Positions 39,741-48,328 are shown, counted from the stretch's first letter. The stretch is 64,000 bases of DNA from Paenisporosarcina cavernae (GCF_003595195.1 NZ_CP032418.1:1190501-1254500), one strand, 5' to 3'. Translations and numbers: made by a program. Notes: generated by a model not told the origin, from the sequence alone.

Positions 39741-42452
39741 TTAGTTTTTTAATTTATCACGTAATACCATTTGTAAGATACCACCGTGACGATAGTAATC
39801 TACTTCAACTTCTGAATCGAAACGAGCAAGTACATCGAATTCTGTTACAGAACCGTCAGCAGCTTTAGCTGTTACTTTTAGAATGTCACGAGGTTTTACA
39901 CCTTCTGCGATATTTACGCTGATTTCTTCTTTACCAGTTAATCCAAGTGATTCAGCAGATTGACCTGGCATGAATTGAAGTGGTAATACACCCATCATCA
40001 CTAAGTTAGAACGGTGAATACGCTCATAGCTTTCTGCAATGACTGTTTTAATACCTAGAAGATTTGTTCCTTTAGCTGCCCAGTCACGAGACGATCCCAT
40101 TCCGTAATCTTTACCAGCTAACACTACTAGACCAGTATTTTCTTCTTGATACTTCATTGCTGCATCGTAAATTGGCATAATTTCATTCGTTGGCCAGTAA
40201 GTAGTGAAACCACCTTCTGTACCAGGCGCAATTTGGTTACGAATACGAATATTTGCAAATGTACCACGCATCATTACCTCGTGGTTACCACGACGAGATC
40301 CGTACGAGTTAAAGTCACGAATTTCAACACCATGTTCACGTAAGTATTTACCAGCTGGTGTATCTTTCCCAATTGCTCCAGCAGGAGAAATATGGTCAGT
40401 CGTAATTGAATCTCCAAATTTAGCTACTACACGAAGTCCAGCTAGTGTTTGAATACTTCCTGGCTCGCGAGATAGATCTTGGAAAAATGGTGGGTTTTGA
40501 ATGTAAGTTGACTCACTATCAAATGCGTATAAAGAATCATTTGATGTTTCAATCGCATTCCAACGCTCATTCTCGTCGAATACACGTGCATATTCTTTGC
40601 GGAATAATTCAGGAGTAACAGTTTTTTGTAAAAGTTCTTTTACTTCTTCTGTCGTTGGCCAAATATCTGCAAAGAATACATCGTTGCCGTCTTTGTCTTT
40701 GCCTAAAGAATCTTTTTGAAGGTCAATGTTAACAGTTCCAGCTAATGCATAAGCAACTACTAACGGTGGAGATGCTAAGTAGTTCGCTTTCACAAGGGGA
40801 TGTACACGTCCTTCAAAGTTACGGTTACCGGATAATACAGAAGTTACAAGTAAGTCGTTATCAATAATGCCTTTTTCGATTTCTGGCAATAAAGGTCCTG
40901 AGTTACCTATACATGTTGTACAACCATAACCAACTAGGTCAAAACCAATAGAAGCTAAAGGTTCCAGTAATCCAGCATCACGTAAGTAACCTGTAACTAC
41001 TTTTGAACCTGGTGCTAATGATGTTTTTACATATGCAGGAGGAACTAATCCTTTTTCAGCTGCTTTCTTCGCAACTAATCCAGCACCTAACATAACGAAT
41101 GGGTTCGAAGTGTTTGTACAAGATGTAATTGCAGCGATTGCAACTGCTCCTGTTGGCATCACGACATCGCGACCATCCTCGAATGAAATTTTCGCTGTTT
41201 TATCAAGTTCTTTCGCTTTTAATCCAAACCCTTGGTTTCCTTGTGGAGCCACAATTGCTTGATTAAATTCCGTTTTCATTTGAGAAAGTGGAATTAGATC
41301 TTGTGGACGTTTAGGACCTGACAGGTTTGGTTCAATTGTAGATAAATCTAATTCAACCACGTCTGTATAAGTTGGATCTACGCTATCAGCTGTAAAGAAT
41401 AAGTCGTTTTTCGATAAATATTCCTTCACTACAGCGATGTGCTCGTCGTCACGACCAGTTAAACGCATGTAATCTAATGCTTCTTCATCTACTGGGAAGA
41501 AGCCACAAGTAGCACCGTATTCAGGAGCCATGTTTGCAATAGTTGCACGATCAGCGAGTGGTAATTGAACTACACCAGGACCGAAGAATTCAACAAATTT
41601 GCCAACAACGCCTTTTTTACGAAGTACTTCCGTTACTTTTAACGCTAAATCCGTCGCAGTAACTCCGTTAGGAAGATCTCCAGTTAATTTAACTCCAATA
41701 ACTTCAGGAATTGGGAAATAAGATGGTTGACCTAGCATACCTGCTTCCGCTTCGATACCACCGACGCCCCATCCAAGTACACCAATACCGTTGATCATTG
41801 TTGTATGAGAATCCGTACCAACTAATGTATCTGGATATGTCTCAAAAGATCCATCTTCGTTTTCAATCGCATGAACAACGTTTGCTAAGTATTCTAGGTT
41901 AACTTGGTGAACGATACCTGTTGCAGGTGGAACTGCACGATAGTTATCGTACGCTTTTTGTGCCCAGCTCAAAAATTGGTAACGCTCTGCATTACGCTCG
42001 AATTCCAATTCCATGTTTACATTTAACGCATCTTGCGTTCCGTATTTATCTACTTGAACCGAGTGGTCAATAACTAGATCTACTGGAATTGCAGGGTTAA
42101 TTTTGTCAGGGTCTCCACCCATTTCTGCCATTGCTGAACGCAATGCAGCTAAATCAACAACTACTGGCACACCAGTAAAGTCTTGTAGAATGACGCGAGA
42201 AGGCTTAAATGGAACTTCTGCTTCTGGATCTGCATCTTTGCCCCATTGTGCTAATTTTTCTACATGCTCGTCTTTAATGACATATCCATCATGTTGTCGT
42301 AATACTGATTCTAATAGAACTTTTACAGAGTAAGGAAGGCGAGAAACATTCGCAATTCCTGCTTCTTCTAATGCAGCTAAACGATAGTAATTATACGTTT
42401 TTCCGTTTAGTTCAAAAGAAGTACGACTGTTGTGTAAGTTACTTTTTGTCAT
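39741..42452 (-). CDS. acnA: Aconitate hydratase
   Basis: A 903-residue aconitase (citB of B. subtilis) that isomerises citrate to isocitrate in the TCA cycle. Three cysteines hold the [4Fe-4S] cluster, one in SCTNTSNP and two in [12 protein letters not shown]. The N-terminal segment [13 protein letters not shown] and the C-terminal swivel domain with [10 protein letters not shown] are complete. Apo-forms of this family also bind RNA. A CcpC-type dyad upstream (42563-42577) suggests citrate-responsive repression. AAAGGAGG precedes the ATG. Confidence 0.97.
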   Translation of the reverse strand: MTKSNLHNSRTSFELNGKTYNYYRLAALEEAGIANVSRLPYSVKVLLESVLRQHDGYVIKDEHVEKLAQWGKDADPEAEVPFKPSRVILQDFTGVPVVVDLAALRSAMAEMGGDPDKINPAIPVDLVIDHSVQVDKYGTQDALNVNMELEFERNAERYQFLSWAQKAYDNYRAVPPATGIVHQVNLEYLANVVHAIENEDGSFETYPDTLVGTDSHTTMINGIGVLGWGVGGIEAEAGMLGQPSYFPIPEVIGVKLTGDLPNGVTATDLALKVTEVLRKKGVVGKFVEFFGPGVVQLPLADRATIANMAPEYGATCGFFPVDEEALDYMRLTGRDDEHIAVVKEYLSKNDLFFTADSVDPTYTDVVELDLSTIEPNLSGPKRPQDLIPLSQMKTEFNQAIVAPQGNQGFGLKAKELDKTAKISFEDGRDVVMPTGAVAIAAITSCTNTSNPFVMLGAGLVAKKAAEKGLVPPAYVKTSLAPGSKVVTGYLRDAGLLEPLASIGFDLVGYGCTTCIGNSGPLLPEIEKGIIDNDLLVTSVLSGNRNFEGRVHPLVKANYLASPPLVVAYALAGTVNIDLQKDSLGKDKDGNDVFFADIWPTTEEVKELLQKTVTPELFRKEYARVFDENERWNAIETSNDSLYAFDSESTYIQNPPFFQDLSREPGSIQTLAGLRVVAKFGDSITTDHISPAGAIGKDTPAGKYLREHGVEIRDFNSYGSRRGNHEVMMRGTFANIRIRNQIAPGTEGGFTTYWPTNEIMPIYDAAMKYQEENTGLVVLAGKDYGMGSSRDWAAKGTNLLGIKTVIAESYERIHRSNLVMMGVLPLQFMPGQSAESLGLTGKEEISVNIAEGVKPRDILKVTAKAADGSVTEFDVLARFDSEVEVDYYRHGGILQMVLRDKLKN

Positions 42453-42562
42453 TTTCGTTCCTCCTTTATGTAATGAAAAGAGGATGTCTTCGCTCTTTTC
42501 TCCAGTACTTATGATACAGGACGCTGCACGATAAGTAAATTACATTAAAATTATTGAAAGTG

Positions 42563-42577
42563 ATAAGATACGCTTAT
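42563..42577. promoter_or_regulatory. CcpC-type operator dyad upstream of acnA
   Basis: ATAA-GATACGC-TTAT matches the ATAA-N7-TTAT dyad that the LysR regulator CcpC uses at citB and citZ in B. subtilis. It is 111 bases before the acnA start and overlaps the end of the dinB-like gene. Further ATAA/TTAT half-sites lie at 42551-42554 and 42531-42534, closer to the promoter. Confidence 0.55.
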
Positions 42578-43077
42578 GCTTTACGTAAGAATTTTTTTAC
42601 TTCAATTAATTGTTTAAGATGTCGTTCTTCATGTAATCCTACGAAAGGAAACCATTGGTACAACGGAACATGTCCAAATATTGGATGCTTAAAAGATTTG
42701 CTTTCAAGAGTTTCAGGAGCTGTACTTTCGTACACATCCAGTAATGTATTTCTAGATGTATGGAGTGCTTGAATCGCTTTATCTTTAGACGTTAGTACAT
42801 GTTGGGGCTCCGTATAACTTGGAGCTTTCACTTTAAGAAGTCTATTTTTAGTAATACCTATAGGCTTCTTCCATGCTTTTTTACTTGAAGGATTTTCTTT
42901 TTCTTTCCGAATATTCTCTGCAATTGTCTTTTCCATCTTAACAAGGTGATCCACAATTTCAGCAGCAGACCATTTTTCATGCGAAGGCTTTTGCTGAAAT
43001 TCTGTTTCCGTCATAGCGTCAAATTCAGTTATCAGTTTTTGTCGTATAAATGTTAAGTGTTCAATTTCTTTGCTCAT
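42574..43077 (-). CDS. DinB-like (YfiT-type) four-helix protein
   Basis: About 167 residues forming the DinB four-helix bundle. Metal-binding histidines are likely in IVDHLVKME and in GLHEERHLKQL. Known relatives are metal-dependent thiol transferases of the bacillithiol S-transferase type, though many have no known role. The start is uncertain: ATG 43077 or TTG 43086, since the GGGAGG site is rather far from both. The gene overlaps the end of the upstream AlkD-like gene, so coupling is likely. Confidence 0.78.
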   Translation of the reverse strand: MSKEIEHLTFIRQKLITEFDAMTETEFQQKPSHEKWSAAEIVDHLVKMEKTIAENIRKEKENPSSKKAWKKPIGITKNRLLKVKAPSYTEPQHVLTSKDKAIQALHTSRNTLLDVYESTAPETLESKSFKHPIFGHVPLYQWFPFVGLHEERHLKQLIEVKKFLRKA

Positions 43078-43753
43078 CTTTTTCAATGTGTTTTACCGCC
43101 TCCCGTTTTGATAATGGTGCTAAGTCATATGTTGAGACAAATGTTTGAACAAATGAAGGATTTGTTTTCGAGTATTCCCTTAAAAGCCACCCGATTGCCT
43201 TTTGAAGAAAAAACTCGGTTGATTTCGCGTGCTTTAGAATGAGCTCAGTCATCAACGCTTCGTCTGTTTTTTCTTTGTATTTCAACATATGGAGCAAACT
43301 AGCTCTGTTTAACCATTTATTTGAATGGTTGGACCACTCCCCCATTACCTTTTCCCCTATCTTGCGATTTCGTAACACGATATCTCCAACTAATGTGGGT
43401 GCAATCGAATCGACAGTATCCCACCAAGATTTAGATAAAATTAACTGTTCGAAAAATGAGAGATCTTCAACCTGCAGTTTCTTTTTATACTTCGAGACGA
43501 TAAAAATAGCTGCATACTGAAATTCTCTCTCTGGTAACAAAAATACGTCCATCGCTTCCGACAGAACTTCGGGATACTTCGGTAGCTCGTAATCAGAAAA
43601 ATATTCTTTCATAAGAAGCAATCGTTCAGGACTTTTAATCCCTAAAAATACGAAGTGATTTTTCATATACGCTTCCATTGTAGTAGCAAGCTCTTTGTCG
43701 CGAGCATCGTATAATTTTTGAATAAAGTGTGTCTTATCCCAGTCTTTTTTCAT
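43061..43753 (-). CDS. AlkD-like DNA alkylation repair protein
   Basis: A 230-residue all-helical HEAT-repeat protein of the AlkD/AlkC family. The core reads KSWWDTVDSIAP followed by NKWLNRASLL, with FFLQKAIGWLLREYSK near the end; these are the aromatic and acidic residues of the AlkD DNA-binding cleft. Such glycosylases remove N3- and N7-alkylpurines without base flipping. GAGGAG precedes the ATG. It forms an operon with the DinB-like gene. Confidence 0.88.
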   Translation of the reverse strand: MKKDWDKTHFIQKLYDARDKELATTMEAYMKNHFVFLGIKSPERLLLMKEYFSDYELPKYPEVLSEAMDVFLLPEREFQYAAIFIVSKYKKKLQVEDLSFFEQLILSKSWWDTVDSIAPTLVGDIVLRNRKIGEKVMGEWSNHSNKWLNRASLLHMLKYKEKTDEALMTELILKHAKSTEFFLQKAIGWLLREYSKTNPSFVQTFVSTYDLAPLSKREAVKHIEKDEQRN

Positions 43754-43767
43754 CTTTATCTCCTCAT

Positions 43768-43796
43768 AAAAAAAGCGGATAGTTTCCTATCCACTT
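43768..43796 (-). terminator. Terminator after the 35-residue membrane protein gene
   Basis: AGCGGATAG pairs with CTATCCACT (one G-A mismatch), followed on the minus strand by seven T residues. Confidence 0.75.
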
Positions 43797-43797
43797 T

Positions 43798-43905
43798 CTA
43801 CAGAAAATTCATCGCATCGAAAGTAAGTATGGCAATAAAAGCAGTGTGCAACAACATAAATACTACTTCATGCTTGTTCCAATTTCGCAAATCGTAACCA
43901 TTCAT
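43798..43905 (-). CDS. Small membrane protein, 35 residues
   Basis: A short gene supported by AAAGGAG at the right distance from its ATG, a clean stop and an immediate terminator. The product starts with a polar segment (MNGYDLRNWNKHE), followed by one hydrophobic helix VVFMLLHTAFIAILTF. I do not know the family. A longer in-frame version to 44007 lacks a ribosome site. A role in membrane stress or as a regulator of a membrane enzyme is conjecture. Confidence 0.5.
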   Translation of the reverse strand: MNGYDLRNWNKHEVVFMLLHTAFIAILTFDAMNFL

Positions 43906-44009
43906 CTTCCAACACTCCTTTCTTCTTATTATACGAATTTTTACGGAATAAATCAAAAAAATTCTGTTAATTCTGACAGTATATGTTGCGAAAAAAATTC
44001 GGTGCATAG

Positions 44010-44035
44010 GTTTAAACTTTTCCTCATTAGGCTAT
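44010..44035 (+). promoter_or_regulatory. Sigma-B-type promoter of the GlsB-like gene
   Basis: GTTTAA (44010-44015) is separated by 14 bases from GGCTAT (44030-44035). The sigma-B consensus is GTTTAA, 12 to 15 bases, GGGTAT, so there is one mismatch. Transcription would start near 44043, about 35 bases before the ATG. Confidence 0.6.
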
Positions 44036-44077
44036 TTAATAATTAGCAAGACATTACAATATTAGGAGGAAACGCAA

Positions 44078-44326
44078 ATGGCATTTATTCTTTATTTAAT
44101 TATCGGCGGTATCATTGGTTGGTTAGCAGGTCTACTTTTAGGAAAAGACTTACCAGGTGGAATTATTGGTAACATCATCGCAGGTATCATTGGTGCTTGG
44201 ATCGGTGGAAGTCTATTTGGAGACTTTGGTCCTTCTCTTTGGGGTATGGCAATTATTCCAGCTTTACTAGGTGCAATTATTCTAGTATTTATCGTAAGTC
44301 TTATCTTACGTGCTTTACGTAAATAA
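44078..44326 (+). CDS. GlsB/YeaQ/YmgE family stress-response membrane protein
   Basis: An 82-residue protein with three hydrophobic helices and the Gly-rich repeats of the family (GGIIGWLAGLLLGK, GGIIGNIIAGIIGAWIGG). These are small general-stress membrane proteins; the older name is transglycosylase-associated, but no enzyme activity is known. AGGAGG precedes the ATG. The sigma-B-type promoter upstream agrees with a general-stress role. Confidence 0.88.
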   Translation: MAFILYLIIGGIIGWLAGLLLGKDLPGGIIGNIIAGIIGAWIGGSLFGDFGPSLWGMAIIPALLGAIILVFIVSLILRALRK

Positions 44327-44355
44327 TAAGCGTTTACGACTTGAACAAGAAGTAC

Positions 44356-44395
44356 AAAAAGAAGTCCTCTTCATCAATGGAGGACTTCTTTTTTA
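44356..44395. terminator. Bidirectional terminator between glsB-like and lytic transglycosylase genes
   Basis: AAAAAGAAGTCCTC pairs exactly with GAGGACTTCTTTTT around a 10-base loop. The stem covers the last codons of the convergent transglycosylase gene. Confidence 0.85.
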
Positions 44396-45072
44396 TTGCT
44401 TTCAATACTATGTTCTAACGCTACTCTCTCGTCTTCGTACTGATGATAAAAATATAAGACATTTTCGACATATTCATCGGAACGATTATAGAGAAAGATG
44501 GCTTTTTTTAATTCCCCATCTGAAGCGCCATTTTGAGATAAGTAATTTGCTGCACTATAAATAGCATCTGTTAACTCATACGGATCGGCTATTCCGTTCC
44601 CATTCCCATCTACTCCATACCCTCCATATTTTTTAATGGTGGCAGGATTCGTTTTCTCTTTTTCCGAAATTTCTCCTTTTCCCAATCCCCCACAGCTAGG
44701 ATGTTTCCAACCGACAAATGTGCAGGGCATAAATTGCATATGTCCTTCGGCTCCAACTGGAGATAGCAATGGATCCATTGTAGAAAACCGAGTTTCTACA
44801 CGGTGGTGAGCTGCTAACAATGTCCAAGGGATTTGATATTTATCCGCAGCCTCTTCATATATTGGGATATATTCTTTTGGGACTTCCATATCCCCCAAAT
44901 GATTTGGCACATCTTTTGCTACTTTCGTGATGTCGTGTACAATCTCACTTGACTGAATTTCATTCCAAATAATTGCTGTTGCGATATAAATCGTGATCGT
45001 AATCGGTACTAATAGGAGAATGAAAATACCTTTTATCCTGGTGTTTCTTTTCTGTTTAGCCTTATTTTTCAT
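44374..45072 (-). CDS. Lytic murein transglycosylase-like protein
   Basis: A 232-residue protein. A basic N-terminus leads to one transmembrane helix (15-36), and a lysozyme-like SLT domain lies outside the cell (about 70-220). The catalytic glutamate is likely Glu93 in AAHHRVETRF; a SPVGAEGHMQFMP segment follows, matching the Gln/Met motif of transglycosylases, then AIYSAANYLSQNGA. These cleave peptidoglycan glycan strands to 1,6-anhydro ends. The single anchor keeps it at the membrane. Two cysteines (in MPCTF and PSCGG) could form a disulfide. Confidence 0.82.
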   Translation of the reverse strand: MKNKAKQKRNTRIKGIFILLLVPITITIYIATAIIWNEIQSSEIVHDITKVAKDVPNHLGDMEVPKEYIPIYEEAADKYQIPWTLLAAHHRVETRFSTMDPLLSPVGAEGHMQFMPCTFVGWKHPSCGGLGKGEISEKEKTNPATIKKYGGYGVDGNGNGIADPYELTDAIYSAANYLSQNGASDGELKKAIFLYNRSDEYVENVLYFYHQYEDERVALEHSIESNKKEVLH

Positions 45073-45155
45073 AGATTTTTCCAGCTTTCGATTATATACT
45101 TATTGTTGAGTATAACCTCGTGAGGGAAAGATTCACAAGTTAGGAGTAGATACAT

Positions 45156-45533
45156 ATGTGGGAAGATTTTAAGAAATTCGCCTTAAAAGGAAATGTAATG
45201 GACTTAGCAATTGCCGTAGTCATTGGCGCTGCTTTTAGTAAAATTGTTACCTCATTAGTAGCGGATATTATCACACCAATCATAGGCGTTTTGTTTGGTG
45301 GAGTAAAATTTACTGGATTAGTGATTAAAGTTGGAGCTGCCGAGATCATGTATGGCAATTTTATTCAGTCGGTTGTTGATTTCTTCTTAATAGCTGCTTC
45401 TATCTTTTTCGTGATCCGTTTAATGATGAAATTCCAGCGTAAACAAGAAGAAAAAGTGGACGAAGGTCCGTCGATTGACACAAAAGAAGCACTACTAACA
45501 GAAATTCGCGATTTATTAGCGCAAAAAAAATAG
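45156..45533 (+). CDS. mscL: Large-conductance mechanosensitive channel
   Basis: A 125-residue protein with the MscL layout: amphipathic N-terminal helix (MWEDFKKFALKGN), TM1 (VMDLAIAVVIGAAFSKIV), a periplasm-facing loop, TM2 (DFFLIAASIFFVI) and a charged C-terminal helix bundle. It forms a pentamer that opens under membrane tension on osmotic downshift. Gly and Ala pore residues of TM1 are conserved. TTAGGAG precedes the ATG. It is divergent from the transglycosylase gene, so a shared osmotic signal is possible. Confidence 0.95.
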   Translation: MWEDFKKFALKGNVMDLAIAVVIGAAFSKIVTSLVADIITPIIGVLFGGVKFTGLVIKVGAAEIMYGNFIQSVVDFFLIAASIFFVIRLMMKFQRKQEEKVDEGPSIDTKEALLTEIRDLLAQKK

Positions 45534-45540
45534 CAAAAGA

Positions 45541-45575
45541 AAAAAGCCACTATCTTTTAAGATGGTGGTTTTTCT
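45541..45575. terminator. Terminator between mscL and sco-like gene
   Basis: GCCACTATCTT pairs with AAGATGGTGGT, with G-T pairs, followed by TTTTT; convergent genes flank it. Confidence 0.7.
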
Positions 45576-45582
45576 GTTTCAA

Positions 45583-46170
45583 TTATTCTTCTACTAACAA
45601 TTTGATGTCAGTAGCTATTTGCTCTTTCGGAACGTCCTTAAAACCACTGTACTGTTTCACAACTTTTCCTTCTTGATTTACAAGGAAAAAACTCGTCCCG
45701 TGGGTCACTTGGTTTGATTGTGGATCATCGACAACAGCCGTTTTAAAAGAATTTCGTGCAAATTGGGAAATGAAACTTTGATCATATCCAGTTAGTAGGT
45801 GCCACTTCGATTCGTCAGGGACATTATACATAGATAAATAATCCGTCAATACTTCTGGAGTATCTGTTTCAGGATCTACACTGAATGCAATAATTTTATA
45901 ATCCTCTACCCCTTGCTTCATAATTTCTTCTTGGACTTCGGTCATATTAAATGTCATTGGTGGACAAACAGTTTCGCAATTCGTAAAGATAAAAGACGCT
46001 AACCAGACGTCTCCTTTTAAATTATCTAAAGTCACTTCTTCCCCACGTTGTGATGTGAAATGAAATGGTTCCACATCCCACTCCATGTCGGCTTTAAAGG
46101 AAGAGCCTGAGCAGGCGGAAAGAGTAAAAATTGTGATGAAGCTAATTGTAACAATCAGAATTTTTCGCAC
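45583..46170 (-). CDS. Sco1/SenC-family lipoprotein (YpmQ-like)
   Basis: A 195-residue lipoprotein with lipobox LSAC (Cys20), anchored on the outer face of the membrane. It has a thioredoxin fold, and the Sco copper-binding site is complete: NCETVCP (Cys65, Cys69) and His in VTHGTSFFL. It delivers copper to the CuA site of cytochrome oxidase. The ccd genes nearby serve cytochrome c maturation. Start is GTG; GGGGAATG lies upstream. A promoter TTGAAA-17-TACACT is 27 to 55 bases upstream. Confidence 0.9.
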   Translation of the reverse strand: MRKILIVTISFITIFTLSACSGSSFKADMEWDVEPFHFTSQRGEEVTLDNLKGDVWLASFIFTNCETVCPPMTFNMTEVQEEIMKQGVEDYKIIAFSVDPETDTPEVLTDYLSMYNVPDESKWHLLTGYDQSFISQFARNSFKTAVVDDPQSNQVTHGTSFFLVNQEGKVVKQYSGFKDVPKEQIATDIKLLVEE

Positions 46171-46196
46171 GTATACATTCCCCGCTTTCTACTAAT

Positions 46197-46225
46197 AGTG
46201 TAGCTTTGCGCGAAGTATCTTTCAA
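46197..46225 (-). promoter_or_regulatory. Probable sigma-A promoter of the sco-like gene
   Basis: On the minus strand TTGAAA (46225-46220) is followed after 17 bases by TACACT (46202-46197). Transcription would start about 20 bases before the GTG. Confidence 0.45.
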
Positions 46226-46264
46226 TTCTTTCCGACTATTCGTTGTTACAATCATGTGACACGA

Positions 46265-46393
46265 CTAGATATTTTTAAATGAAACGAGTGCATCATGAAT
46301 TAACTGCAGCTTCGTCTCTACTCGATGCATTAAATAAAAGGACACGAATATAGGAAATCCTACTTCTTGAATTACCACTAGCCATTGTTCCAT
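46265..46393 (-). CDS. YvrJ family micro-protein, 42 residues
   Basis: A gene short enough to be missed. The product begins MEQWLVVIQEVGFPIFVSFY and continues LMHRVETKLQLIHDAL, which is the YvrJ family pattern: a short amphipathic or membrane helix with GFPI, then a charged helix. A very strong site (AGGAGGAGG) precedes the ATG. It lies downstream of the DUF2922 gene on the same strand, behind an intervening hairpin. YvrJ, DUF1659 and DUF2922 genes travel together in Bacillales; the function is unknown. Confidence 0.7.
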   Translation of the reverse strand: MEQWLVVIQEVGFPIFVSFYLMHRVETKLQLIHDALVSFKNI

Positions 46394-46422
46394 TTCTCCT
46401 CCTCCTTTCTACATGTAGGTGT

Positions 46423-46450
46423 AAAAAAACACCCGAGTTGCCTCGGGTGA
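46423..46450 (-). terminator. Hairpin terminator between DUF2922 and YvrJ genes
   Basis: CACCCGAG pairs exactly with CTCGGGTG with a 4-base loop and seven T residues on the minus strand. It would reduce transcription into the YvrJ gene. Confidence 0.75.
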
Positions 46451-46456
46451 GTAGTG

Positions 46457-46669
46457 TTAGATTAATTCAGTTACATTGCGCTCTACAATCCTTGCAGATT
46501 TTGCGACGGAAATAGCATTTCCTTCTACGTAAAAAACTTGGCTATCAATAATTGCTTGCATTCCGTTTTGCACATCAAGTGCCGTAACATCTTCTCGTGG
46601 TTCATCTACAGAAAATGTAATCGCTTTTCCAGTTGCAGTTTCAAATTGTAATTCTAAAACTTGCGCCAT
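46457..46669 (-). CDS. DUF2922 family protein
   Basis: A 70-residue protein (MAQVLELQFETATGKAITFSVDEPRED) of the DUF2922 family, a small all-beta or alpha/beta domain of unknown function in Firmicutes. AGGAGG sits upstream. It follows the DUF1659 gene by 39 bases. The family is found almost always with DUF1659 and YvrJ, which argues for a shared complex or surface structure, still unproven. Confidence 0.8.
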   Translation of the reverse strand: MAQVLELQFETATGKAITFSVDEPREDVTALDVQNGMQAIIDSQVFYVEGNAISVAKSARIVERNVTELI

Positions 46670-46708
46670 CTTTTGTTCCTCCTTTCCTTCCTACTTTGTA
46701 GGGAAGTA

Positions 46709-46927
46709 TTAGTTTATGATGTCTTGCTGCACACTTTTCTCTACATCTAGTAGCGTGTGTGAGGAAAAACCACTGAATGTAAGTGCTGCTGATGCTAATT
46801 GATCTGCGGTTGCATTCTCTTTTACATTTCGGTACGATTTTGCTCGTTTCAGTGCTTTCCCTTCTGGAGTCATACCTACTTGGTACGAAAGTTTAAGGTT
46901 TGCCTCTTTAAATTCTGCAGTTGCCAT
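46709..46927 (-). CDS. DUF1659 family protein
   Basis: A 72-residue protein (LKLSYQVGMTPEGKALKRAKSYRNVKENATADQL) of the DUF1659 family; function unknown. The GMTPEGK and RSYxNVK-like blocks are the family signature. It heads the small cluster, and a GGGGGGAG site precedes the ATG. The gap to the divergent DUF2621 gene is about 110 bases and must contain both promoters. Confidence 0.8.
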   Translation of the reverse strand: MATAEFKEANLKLSYQVGMTPEGKALKRAKSYRNVKENATADQLASAALTFSGFSSHTLLDVEKSVQQDIIN

Positions 46928-47036
46928 TTTATCTCCCCCCTTTCATTTGCTAGATAGTGAGAGGAGAGAGAAAAGTGACAGAGTAGATGAATTTTTCTTC
47001 ATAACCTTTTATAATGAACTTAATGAGGTGAATTTA

Positions 47037-47471
47037 GTGGTGGAATTAAACGGAGCATTTTTAGTTTTTATCTTATTTTGGGTCGTTGTGTTAATAAGCT
47101 TATTTGCTATTGGCGGATACTTTATGTTCCGCAAATTCTTAAAAGCACTACCAAAAAAAGATGGCAAATCCCTTTTAGATTGGGAAGAATATTATGTAGA
47201 AAATTCGCTTCACCTTTGGGGTGATGATGCGAAATTGATGTTAAATGAATTAGTAGTTCCTGTTCCAGAGTTATTTCGACCAGTAGCGAAACAAAAAATC
47301 GCAGGTAAAATTGGACAAATTGCCCTTGAAGAGAATGCGAAAAAAATTGAACAAACGCACATTATTCGTGGATATATTTTGGCTACGCCAAAACGTGATC
47401 ATAAATTTTTACGTAAAAAACTAGAGGAAATGAATATTGCTGTCACACCCTATGAACATCTGTTTGACTAA
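47037..47471 (+). CDS. DUF2621 family membrane protein (YneK-like)
   Basis: About 144 residues. One transmembrane helix near the N-terminus (about 8-30) is followed by a soluble region with KDGKSLLDWEEYYVENSLHLW and a long helix with GKIGQIALEENA. This is the DUF2621 family, B. subtilis YneK, function unknown. GAGGTG supports a GTG start at 47037; an upstream ATG at 46947 lies in the presumed promoter region. It is convergent with the ccdC gene, its usual neighbour. Confidence 0.78.
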   Translation: MVELNGAFLVFILFWVVVLISLFAIGGYFMFRKFLKALPKKDGKSLLDWEEYYVENSLHLWGDDAKLMLNELVVPVPELFRPVAKQKIAGKIGQIALEENAKKIEQTHIIRGYILATPKRDHKFLRKKLEEMNIAVTPYEHLFD

Positions 47472-47493
47472 TTTTTCTTCTCATATTTCGTTT

Positions 47494-47525
47494 TAAGCAT
47501 TGCATTTAGCAGTGCTTTTTTTGTT
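47494..47525 (+). terminator. Terminator after the DUF2621 gene
   Basis: AGCATTGC pairs with GCAGTGCT (one G-T pair) with a short loop, followed by seven T residues. Confidence 0.7.
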
Positions 47526-47772
47526 TTGTTGTCACAAATGTAAATACTTAGCGACAAACTGATGACAATTACGAGGTGAAATCACTTATTGGAATGTAGA
47601 CACGAAGTAAGATGGATGATAAATTGTCTCAAAAATAATTCAATGATTGATAAAAGTATTACTTTACAAACTAGATGTGTACTACTTGGCTAGTATACCT
47701 ATATGCACGAACTGACGGACAATTTATTGCAGGCTGAAAAAAATAATTGTTTACTTTTCCTTTTAAAAACGC
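47526..47772. other. Non-coding gap between DUF2621 and ccdC
   Basis: About 245 AT-rich bases between two terminators. I see no start codon with a ribosome site that opens a worthwhile frame, no repeat and no strong hairpin. Because genes converge here, no promoter is required. Confidence 0.6.
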
Positions 47773-47816
47773 AAAAACCGATCACTCTTTTACTAGCAAG
47801 AGTTGATCGGTTTTCT
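47773..47816. terminator. Terminator after ccdC
   Basis: AAAACCGATCA plus CTCTT pairs with AAGAG plus TTGATCGGTTTT, a 16-bp stem, with T or A runs on both sides. Confidence 0.85.
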
Positions 47817-47824
47817 GTTAGAAG

Positions 47825-48328
47825 TTAAGACATTTCAAGTGCTACTTGCTCTTTTGCGAGTTTACGATATTTCACGTACATAGCGATTCTCCAAGGAACA
47901 ATCATTCCAAATGCAAGTAGCCAGAACATTCCACTTAACTCTCCAACATCAATCGAAGAACTTAAGTAAAGCTTCGCAACAATTCGAACAACTAGAAGTC
48001 CAATCAAGATGAAAATGAATGCCTTCGATTGTTTTAAATAAATGTCCCCTTCTCTTACTTCAAAATTGGATGTTTTGATCAGTACAATGGAAAAAAGCAT
48101 TCCAACACTAAGAGCTTCGATGACTTGCATTAAAGGAACATGAAAAAAATCAAAGAAAAACATTGCTGCTCCTGTTGACATAAAAACAGGAGGCAAGATA
48201 ATTTTCTTCGTAGATGCCGGTTTTTTCGCTGCTCTCGTTCGAACCGCCATTACCAATGTTCCCATAACTAGAGCACCGACTGTAGAAATAATAAGCAAAG
48301 CTTGTGAAGATAAATGATCAAAAATCAT
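47825..48328 (-). CDS. ccdC: CcdC/YneJ-like membrane protein (DUF1453)
   Basis: A 167-residue protein with four or five hydrophobic helices and a Lys-rich loop (TRAAKKPASTKK). It matches YneJ of B. subtilis, the third gene of the ccdA-yneI-yneJ set, family DUF1453. It is grouped with cytochrome c biogenesis by position; its direct role is not known. It starts 16 bases after the response regulator gene. Confidence 0.85.
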   Translation of the reverse strand: MIFDHLSSQALLIISTVGALVMGTLVMAVRTRAAKKPASTKKIILPPVFMSTGAAMFFFDFFHVPLMQVIEALSVGMLFSIVLIKTSNFEVREGDIYLKQSKAFIFILIGLLVVRIVAKLYLSSSIDVGELSGMFWLLAFGMIVPWRIAMYVKYRKLAKEQVALEMS

